From Pteria penguin (lineage: Eukaryota; Mollusca; Bivalvia; Pterioida; Pteriidae), in NCBI GenBank assembly GCA_035048485.1, contig CM068581.1, forward strand, positions 60,060,393 to 60,124,392: a stretch of DNA of 64,000 bases, written 5' to 3'. This document shows positions 56,337 through 64,000 of the stretch, in pieces. The first letter of the stretch is position 1, and every line of letters starts with the position of its first letter. The notes below the pieces were generated by a model. That model made no database searches. It was not told where the DNA came from and was given only the letters and a program-made list of their open reading frames with translations. Position numbers and translations under genes: made by a program.

Positions 56337-59300
56337 CTGTTAAGGAGGGGAAATAATAAAAAATGAGATGTTGATTGTGACACCAACCTGGCTTCTTGGG
56401 TTTTCTAAATGTAGTCCGGTTTCCTCCCACACAACGAGCAAGATTTACATAAGTTCTTAACTTATTTCTTAATCTTTGTAAAATAAATAAAGTTTACATT
56501 TGAAATAATAAATAGCTGGTAACAGTAATGGAACATTGCAGTTTGAGTAAAGCATTACTTTAAGTAGATAGAATATATGATGAGACTTTTCAATGCCCAA
56601 GGATGTAAAGTTTTAAATTAAATTCTCCTTTTATATAAGTGATATTGTGGGGGACGATAATAATCCCAACAATATATTGGGTGTAAACTTCGTCACTCTC
56701 CTGCTGGTTTATCATAAAAAAATAAATCTTTATTCCTAATATGTCTGTGATAACGAAATAATTTGACTTTAACATCGAATTTGTGACAGCTTTAAATCAT
56801 AAATACAAATAATTGCTAGGGATAGAAATTAATAAATTAATATATTCGGCATAATATATGTAATTTGGTATAGTTTTTGACAGCTTACTTTGTGTGGCAG
56901 TATATTTTCTGTCCTTTTTAGCTCACTTGAACCGAAGGCTCAAATGAGCTATAATGTAGTGCGTCGTCCGTCATCGTTGTCGGCCGTCCGTCGTTAACTT
57001 TTTCACATTTCGACTTCTTCTCTGGAACTGCTTTGCAGATTTGGATCAAACTTTGTATTTATGATGTACTCAAGTTCCCCTACTAAACTTGTGTTCGGAA
57101 TCCAGATTTCTTCAGGGGTGGATCCAGGGCGGGACCAAAAGTGCCCCAAATGGTACCCCTTTTCAAAAATTGCCTCCTCCAGAACCAGTGCATAAATGGG
57201 GAATCTAATTGCATTTTAACAATCTTATAGATGGGTTATCAAAAATTGTGTTCCGTCAAACACAAATTCACGAGTTATTGACGTGTTTCTAGACTTTATG
57301 TTTTCAATGTAAAAAAGAAGGCTTTTCCTCATAGTTTCTTATGTTGACATTGGATGTTTTAATTTGGAATCATTTAATGATATTTATGTTTCCTGATTTG
57401 GCATGTAAAGAATTTTATCAATGTTTTTTTTTATTTGAGTTGTTTTATGAAGATTTTAAGAGTGCAAAATTACATGATGTTGAAAATGGCCTAGAATTTT
57501 GACAATATCTCAATTTCTAGATTGTTTATGAATTTTTAAGACTGCCAAAAAGTGGGTTTGGGGGAAAGTTGGCCATTTTTCTCATTTTCAACTTTTTCTG
57601 CAAAACTGCTGGAAGAATTCTAATAAAATTTGGTACAAATAAATAACTTATGACCCCCTTCAAATTTTGTCGTTTTAATCCAGACCTTTTACAGCAGCGC
57701 CACCACAGTCAAAAATAGGTCACAAGGGGTACCCTCCTTTCACAGTCTTCTACATACTGCTTCATATATTCCAACTGTCTGTTGAATAAGCAAATTAAGG
57801 TCAGGTGAGCGATATAGGCCCACTTGTTTACACACCTACTTCCATCAAAGTCATTCAAAGTGTTATATACAATTGCAATATCGAGATAAAAAATGACAAA
57901 GAATTGCTTAATCAATAAACAACCTGCAAAAATAATAATGCGCCACAATGAATCTCTTTAAGGTTTTGAGAATTATTACATACTAGATAATACAGATATG
58001 GAGTGATGAGGGATCCTAATCTAGCGCCAAAGCTACTCATTCCTATAACAACGCCTCTAACGACCGTCGGAAATAACTCCCCTGTATAAACATACACGAC
58101 GCCAAATGCCAGAGAGATTAACAACTTCCCTATCATTGCCAGAGTAATGGATATCCATTGATGTGCTGAAAACAATACATGGTAAAAATGACAAAATTAA
58201 ATAACATTTCACCTAAAACGGTTTTATTGGCTAAATTTTATCATATTGTTTCAAACTTTGAAGGTGTACTTATTGCCACCAAACATGAATGATGTGGCTA
58301 TATACCTATTAGGAGAAAGTAGAGCCCTATGCTTTCCTTCGCCATTTTATTCTGATCTTTACTATGTACTAAAAATATAATTCTGTGATGTCAATAAATG
58401 ACATAAACAATCAAATATTTATACTTTTCAAATTACATTATATCAAATGTAGATATATGTTCTTTTGGGACCAGAAAGAAGTTAACAGAAGCAAGATACA
58501 GACAGCTAGCCAACAACAAATATAGGATATTTTTACTATCCTGGGCGGGTAACCCCACCTCCATCCCAAGAATGAATTATTATAGTATATTAGTTTAGTT
58601 ATAAAGGTGGCATCATAAAAGTTCATTTGTATTATGCGATTTGTGAAGATGTCAGGCGATACCGTATTGCCAGGACGGACATGACATTTCTTTCCTCTGT
58701 ATTGTAGATTTTAAAACATTGGAGACTATATTATACAATTATACTTACATGACTCGTTCAGTAATATAGTACACATTGAGGCAATACACACTACTGCCAT
58801 GGAGAACATTGTAACGAGATGCATACGCCTTCTGCCGGTTTTGTTGATGAAGAATACAAGAGAGTATCCGAATGTTTCTACAACCACTGTGATGAAAAAG
58901 GTGAGGTAAAGATCATCGCCCCATTTGCTAATGTTCAACTGAATCCCGTAGTAAATAAACGATATAACAAACCTGTGGAAAATATTTCTTGAAAATATAA
59001 CTGAGAATAAATTCAAAATTTTTGTTTATCCTACGTTCATCGTTTACACTAAGTTTTGTATCAGTGGTCGGTCTTAAACATTTGCGAGACCTCTATGACA
59101 CAAAACATTAAAAGTTTGCCGGTGATACTCATGTTGGCGTTGTTTGACTACCAGCATGTACTGAAAAATAAATTATATTTCATACCGTATTTCCTTTTCT
59201 TGATCCTCTTCGTGTGGTGTCACATATAGGGCAATTTTTCAGACTCTATGTATCATAACACTACAACCAATTATTGGGTTAAAAGTGATTATCTTTGTAT

Positions 59301-62300
59301 AATGTGAATTAATACCCTCATTACTTTTCGTACAGTTATAAGGTGTCCCAAGTTAGGACCCTGTTAATATGCCACATAGATGTAAAGGCCAAAAGTACAA
59401 AATTTCAATGGCGTCAAAGCCTATTTGACCAATTCATGTGGAATTTTAAAATCGTATGGCAGTCAGGACAACAGCTTTATTTTTTTTCTCTAAAATTGCA
59501 GCCGACTTGGCATCCGCCAAGTTACGATCATACTACTGTTTGCATATGAGTGCATTTTATTAGCCTTTTGGCATAGAACAGTTTTGTCTTTGAAATAACA
59601 TTTTAAGTAAAGGTGAAGGATTCATCACGAAAAAAGTAGATAAATTAGTACAGAGTCTGTTACAATTTCTTAGTTTTGAAATCCATGCAGTTTATTTGAT
59701 CAAGTACAATTTTGCCACTGCATAATAATAATAATAGAAAATTCACACTTTTTACTTAGTTTAGAATTAAACGTCGTTTATTTCTCTTAATAAAGACCTA
59801 GTTGCAAAACATTTTTGAATCTGTATTGTGTTTTATTTAGCATGAAGTTATAAATTCTAATAATGAATACCAATTCATCCCACAGATAAAAACATTCAGA
59901 TAAAAATTCATCGTCTCGCTTAATCAACTTTCACTTGCATTTAAAAATCATGAATAGACATAGAAGCTCAAATCCTATAAAAAGTGAACTCACCAGTTCA
60001 GAAATATGATCATCCACCTACAAATAAGCACTCTAGAAGAGAAAAGATTCTTCAAAATGACCACAATTCCTATATCTTCTCCTTCTTCCAGTTTAATGTT
60101 TTTGATCTCCTCTGTTAACTTTACTTTGTTTACTGTCGCAGCTTTCATAATAATTTTCAAAGCTTCCTTTCTACGATTCCTAGAGAGCAGCCATCTAGGA
60201 GATTCTGGAAGTATCTTGGGCCTTAAGAAAAATAAAAATGATGTGTTTATTTTGTTTCTATCATTTTAATGTCATCTCATGTCGATTAAAATAACATGTG
60301 TGACGTGGAAAGCGTTATCCATAGATAACCAACGACTTTCGGTGAATATAGTCATTGTTTTTAAATTTCGCAATTCATATTGTATAATTTTATTGATTTT
60401 TTCATAGGGACAAAGCTCGCTTGAACTCAGGATCGATCTGATTGGTTGGATGTACCTCCAAACCTCAACCAATCCGCCTTCGCCCATCATCCTAAACCTA
60501 TGTCACATAAAATAAAATTTATTATATTAATAATTCTAACGAGTATATGCACTTGACGAATTTAATAAACTCGCTGTGTTTCTTAAGTATTTGTAATATA
60601 ATAAATCATGATCAACATATTTATGTTCTTTTACTTTGTAAATTTAGTGGCTAGATTTCCTTAGTTTTGACCTTGATAACCAGTAACGGTTCGATACTGC
60701 TGCCTCAGGACTGGAAGCTTACGATATTAACACTAGCCCAGTGTTAGCGTTTAATGTGAATCAAAATGTACTCACCCAAAATATGAACATTGAAATTTGC
60801 TATGAGGTATGTTTCTAGATTAGTCTTAAATTAAGGGACAGCTCTGTCACGTATAATCCTTTCGTTTGGTTTTTTTTGCTGTTACTGTCAGACTATTTTG
60901 GTATTTACTTTGCTGTTATAATATTTAGGCCTTGAACTTTACCGTAGAGGATTTGTCGAAATGTGGAAAAAGTATAAGAATTAAAAAGAGGTATCTGAGT
61001 CTTTATAAATATTGGAAGAATTTGACAATTTACTTTAGCAGCGACACGTATGGATCATCTGCTTTTTCAATTCTCAGAATCTTTATTAGTACAATTAATT
61101 GTAAGCTCCTTACATTTCTTGTATTTACTAGGTGACAGAGTGATATGTGATTCATACGTCCGTGAAAGACGGACGTATTATGGTATGACATTGTGGGTTT
61201 GTGGATCTGTGTCCGCACATTGTAAACATGATACAGGCAATACTGTTTAGGCTAGGACTTTTAAAGTAAGTACACTTGTTTAAAATGGCATAAGGACAAA
61301 TCCTGTTAATTTTCAATATCAAGGTCAAAGGTCATTGTCATTCCTTTGGACAAAATAGCAAATTTTTGAGAATGCAACTTTTAAACGAGATAGAGACCAA
61401 ACTATTTATGATTGATTGATTGATTGATTTTTGTTTTATGTCACACCACGAATATTTCACCTATATGGTGACGGCATCTGCCTGATGCGGGGCATACAAA
61501 TTTTGACCTTTGCAACGGACCCACCCGAAGCAGTGAGGGATCTTTAACGTGCCATGCATACCACGACACGGGGCCTCGGTTTTTACTGTCTCATCCGAAA
61601 GACAGGACACCGGCATGACCAGTGCGGGACTCGAACCCCAGCCTCCCGATCAGGAGTCCGGCGCGATACCACTAGGCCACGCCGGCTTCTAAACTATTTA
61701 TGCTAGAACTTTTAAACTTTGCATACCTATTTTTTTGTGAAAGAACAGTATCGATTTTCAAAGTCATATATGCAAGGTCAAGGTCACAGTGCTCATGTCA
61801 GTTAGATTCTTGTCTAGGCTATAACTTTTTACACTTTTCATAGATTTGAATCATATTTCACACAGTTGTTGTCGAGGACCCAGTGGTGTGTCATGACTTA
61901 GACTCCAATGTCATATCTGCAAGGTCAAGGTCATAATGCATTTGATTCGATAATATTTTATCAGACTATAACTCTTTGCCCCTGACATTGATAACACAGA
62001 AATGTTATCCATGACCAAAGGGTGTATCATGACCCTGAACCAAAGTTATATCTGTAAGGCCAAGGTCACAGCGCATGGATAAATCTTTGTCCAGTCCATA
62101 ACTTTTTACCCATTGCACGAAATAAATATCATTTCACAGAATTGTTGTACAGAATCCAAGAGTGTGTCATGACCTATTTATTGGGAAATTATAAGAAATT
62201 AATTTCTCGCTCCAACTCTTTCAAATTTGAATTGGTGTTAGAGTTATGTACGAACTTCAGTATATATTACTGATTTTTATTTATTCTGTACTCATATTTT

Positions 62301-63655
62301 TGACATAGAAGAAAGAAAATACGAGGAGGGGGGTTAAATTTTTCTCTGCCACAAAATCTTACTGTCTTCATGGCTTTCCATACTTTTTTTTCTAAAGGCT
62401 TGTTGCCCATGGTCAAAGCATGTGTCATCCTAAGGTCCTGAATACGAAGCAAAGGGGAAATGTTTCAATACTCTCAGGTTTTAACCCTTCAAACTAAGCC
62501 ACAATCATATTATGCCACGCCAGGTTTTGCTTTTGTTTTTCGTCATCTTAAATAATTAGTTTGTCATTCATAATATAATAATTACTTACCACCAATAAAC
62601 AATGGAGGGAATCATCGGAATAGCTAATGTCAGTTGCAGCCAAAACCAGTCACGAACAAAATACGCCACTAATAGTAATATAAATTGTCCCAAGCAGTAT
62701 GCAAGAAGGATTAAGGTACCGGTAATTTGCCTTTCATGAGGACCTACCATTTCAATTCCTATAACATAAAACATGAACATAATTAGTTCTTTGTACCAAG
62801 ACCGGCAATCTTGAACCATTGAAAATAGAAGAAATGAGAAATGGAAAAAGAAGCCTTTTTAACACCTTAAATTTGTTGAAAAATAATTTCTTCACGCGTC
62901 ACAAACATCACCAGAAAGATCAACATATCAAATAGAAAGTTAATGATCAAAAATTTCAATAGTGATGCATTTATAATAATACGGAAGATCCCTTGTATTC
63001 CCGACTCAAACGGATGTTTTACTTGCATAACTTAATTTTCAAAGTAATGCATGGAAAGGGGTACACTCGGTGTACTGACTACGAATCTGGCTTTTAGTGA
63101 AGGTTCCTTGGGTACCATCTCTAGACTAAGCCTATATAGTGAGGATTCCTTGGGTACCATCTCTAGACTATATAGTTCAGGGGTTAATGTATATATATTT
63201 ATTCATACATATTTTTTTTCAGTAACATGTCATATTCAACACGAACACTTTTAGATTTTGGGAATTTATAATATTCGCTTGTAATGTTACTAATCGCATT
63301 TTCGACACTGAACAGGAGAGTTTCGTGTCCATCTAGTATATTTCTGGATTACGTAAACCTTTATGCATAAATTATTTATGTAAATGCTTTAAATGAAATA
63401 CAAATGGCTAAATTAAAAACGATGACATTTAGAGAAATGCTTAATAAAAGAATAAAATCTTTCAAACAAATATCGAATTGATTTAACAATTAACAATTAC
63501 CTATCAAAAACGCAAATGTATAGAAAGCAAGACCAAAGAATCCATCGAAGAATCGGAGAACCGCAAACATGTAGATATTGGTAGAAAAGGGCATTAAAAG
63601 ATTAGTGATAGCCATAAGTGTCAATGTGATGCAGGAACAAAGTCTGCGACCAAGC
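56181..63655 (-). CDS. SLC22-type organic ion transporter, last six exons (5' part outside window)
   Basis: Minus-strand exons 63655-63501, 62758-62590, 60221-59994, 58972-58749, 58165-57984 and 56336-56181 join in frame (1114 nt, about 370 residues and TAA). SLC22 proteins are 12-helix major-facilitator transporters that move organic cations, anions or zwitterions across the plasma membrane. Signatures: LGRRLC after helix 2, IEMVGPHERQ, YWW followed by PESPRWLLSRNRRKEAL, TGRRRMH, YVYTGELFPTVVRGVVIGMS and YLPET near the end. Roughly the first 180 residues, including the large extracellular loop, must lie right of the window. Substrate class cannot be read from the sequence. No frameshift or stop was seen. 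Confidence 0.9.
56930..57815 (+). repeat. Dispersed AGCTCACTTGA-type repeat, full-length copy in transporter intron
   Basis: It begins with the palindrome AGCTCACTTGAACC/GGCTCAAATGAGCT, followed by TCCGTC-rich text and 'ACTTTTTCACATTTCGACTT', and ends near 'GGTCAGGTGAGCGATATAGG'. It is the opposite orientation of the copy at 1-236. The interior is long and non-coding. Confidence 0.6.
57984..58165 (-). CDS. Transporter exon with helices 10-11
   Basis: After TTTTCAG the exon completes a serine codon and reads HQWISITLAMIGKLLISLAF, then GVVYVYTGELFPTVVRGVVI and GMSSFGARLGSLITPYLYYL. E-L-x-P-T-V-V-R is the SLC22 form of the sugar-transporter P-E-x-x-P-x-x-x-R motif. The donor GTATGT is in phase 0. 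Confidence 0.93.
58749..58972 (-). CDS. Transporter exon with helices 7-9
   Basis: It opens (W)FVISFIYYGIQLNISKWGDD, passes a helix ending VVVETFGYSLVFF and the loop INKTGRRRMH (the second MFS G-R-R motif), then a further helix to LLNES. The acceptor is CCACAG and the donor GTAAGT, phase 1. Confidence 0.92.
59994..60221 (-). CDS. Transporter exon with the large cytoplasmic loop
   Basis: It completes tryptophan of YWW and reads PKILPESPRWLLSRNRRKEA, then a charged loop (KLTEEIKNIKLEEGEDIG), ending RWMIIFLNW at the start of helix 7. P-E-S-P-R-W-L is diagnostic of SLC22. The donor GTGAGT is in phase 2. Confidence 0.93.
61310..62170. repeat. Tandem repeat, about 137-bp units with AAGGTCA
   Basis: 'CAAGGTCAAGGTCA' or close variants occur near 61,320, 61,779, 61,925 and 62,060, with 'CTATAACTTTTTACCC', 'TTTCACA(C)AG(A)ATTGTTGT' and 'GTGTGTCATGACC' in fixed order. 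A SINE interrupts the array at 61411. Confidence 0.7.
61411..61690 (-). mobile_element. tRNA-derived SINE, copy 6 (best preserved)
   Basis: The flanking AAACTATTTATG is exactly duplicated (61399-61410 and 61691-61702). On the minus strand the head reads GCCGGCGTGGCCTAGTGGTA (A-box) and GGTTCGAGTCCCGC (B-box), an excellent pol III promoter. A long body and a (GATT)n-type tail follow. The exact duplication and good promoter make this the youngest-looking copy. Confidence 0.92.
62590..62758 (-). CDS. Transporter exon with helices 5-6
   Basis: It reads (G)IEMVGPHERQITGTLILLAY, then CLGQFILLLVAYFVRDWFWL and QLTLAIPMIPSIVYW(W). E-M-V-G-P and R-D-W-x-x-L-Q-L are typical of SLC22. The acceptor is GTTATAG and the donor GTAAGT, phase 2. 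Confidence 0.93.
63501..63655 (-). CDS. Transporter exon with helices 3-4
   Basis: After TTTTTCAG the exon reads (G)LGRRLCSCITLTLMAITNLL, MPFSTNIYMFAVLRFFDGFF and GLAFYTFAFLI. G-R-R following helix 2 and the V-L-R-F-x-x-G helix match MFS organic ion transporters. The donor GTAATT, phase 1, continues to the exon at 62758. Earlier exons are outside the window. Confidence 0.9.
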
Positions 63656-64000
63656 CTGAAAAATAATAAAAGAAAATCAGTAAAATTGATGATTGCTCCC
63701 CGAGCTGCATCAATCCAACTGATGACATTATTTGAAAAGTTTTAAAACTAAATGGAATACGAATTATTTATGTCTAAATTGTCTGTGCCTAAAATAAGAC
63801 ATATCTGAGGAAAAGAAAGGTCGCTATTGCAAACTTGTATTTTGATTTGATCAAATTCTCAAAGTTTTCGAAAGGGTCTAGTAGAGAGCAGAAAAGACTT
63901 CCATGATATCATGTATATACATCCATGTTCAGTACATTATTCAAGATTAAGTATTCGTAATGTTTTTAACTGCAAGTATTTTTTTTTGCCAATTTATTTA
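63656..64000 (-). other. Transporter intron running off the window
   Basis: AT-rich sequence with no further recognisable SLC22 exon before the right edge. Confidence 0.5.

Larger units (their letters stand above)
60222..62589 (-). other. Transporter intron (2.4 kb) with SINE and tandem repeat
   Basis: It holds the AAGGTCA-rich tandem array split by a SINE (61,310-62,170). Remaining frames (60272-60490, 60932-61135 and others) have no domain or phase-compatible splice sites. Confidence 0.55.

Noticed and set aside
57709..57948. Additional transporter exon
   Set aside because: Hydrophobic minus frame, but it lies in the intron between phase-0 exons, overlaps the dispersed repeat and has no SLC22 motif.

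Overview
The window looks like nuclear DNA from a bivalve mollusc (species not determinable). It is AT-rich, its genes have long spliced introns, and it carries tRNA-derived SINEs, a dispersed 'AGCTCACTTGA' repeat, about 145-bp CACATGTATATTCC-type tandem repeats and a reverse transcriptase with the LYTTIPH/YIDD signature common in bivalves. There is no sign of prokaryotic organisation. Most long reading frames are shadows of microsatellites or repeats. The real genes were rebuilt from exons with matching splice phases.

Layout. 1-3031: repeat at the left edge, then a minus-strand first exon (2951-3031) resembling the N-terminus of sorting nexin 1/2. 3032-6626: intergenic DNA with ultra-short hAT-like palindromes, a (CA)n(TA)n microsatellite inside one of them, a hAT-type MITE and a SINE. 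6627-17130: a complete three-exon alpha-endosulfine/ARPP-19 gene on the plus strand, with a satellite-like array in intron 1. 17240-20760: tandem repeats and inverted-repeat elements. 20908-29927: a complete five-exon secreted carboxylesterase/cholinesterase-like gene (527 aa, apparent Ser-Glu-His triad).

25023-47035 is a head-to-tail segmental duplication (unit 1 25023-35460, unit 2 35461 to about 47033). It copied esterase exons 4-5 and a neighbouring minus-strand gene for a small secreted protein. Decay has been reciprocal: the esterase is intact in unit 1 and has two nonsense codons in unit 2, while the secreted-protein gene has a nonsense codon in unit 1 and is open in unit 2. Each unit then received its own transposon insertions, and the other unit preserves the empty site. 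This exposes two unclassified inverted-repeat elements (TTAA and CCAG target duplications) and two copies of one defective Penelope-like retroelement.

47036-56180: tandem repeats, a MITE, and a degenerate copy (about 50515-51893) of a dispersed bivalve family that appears to join a nuclease-like region to a CXC cysteine motif. 56181-63655: the last six exons of a minus-strand SLC22-type organic ion transporter whose 5' exons lie beyond the window.

The genes do not form an operon-like system. The window's value is as a natural experiment in duplication, reciprocal gene loss and transposon turnover. All sequence comparisons were made by eye; family names rest on motif recognition, not on database searches.
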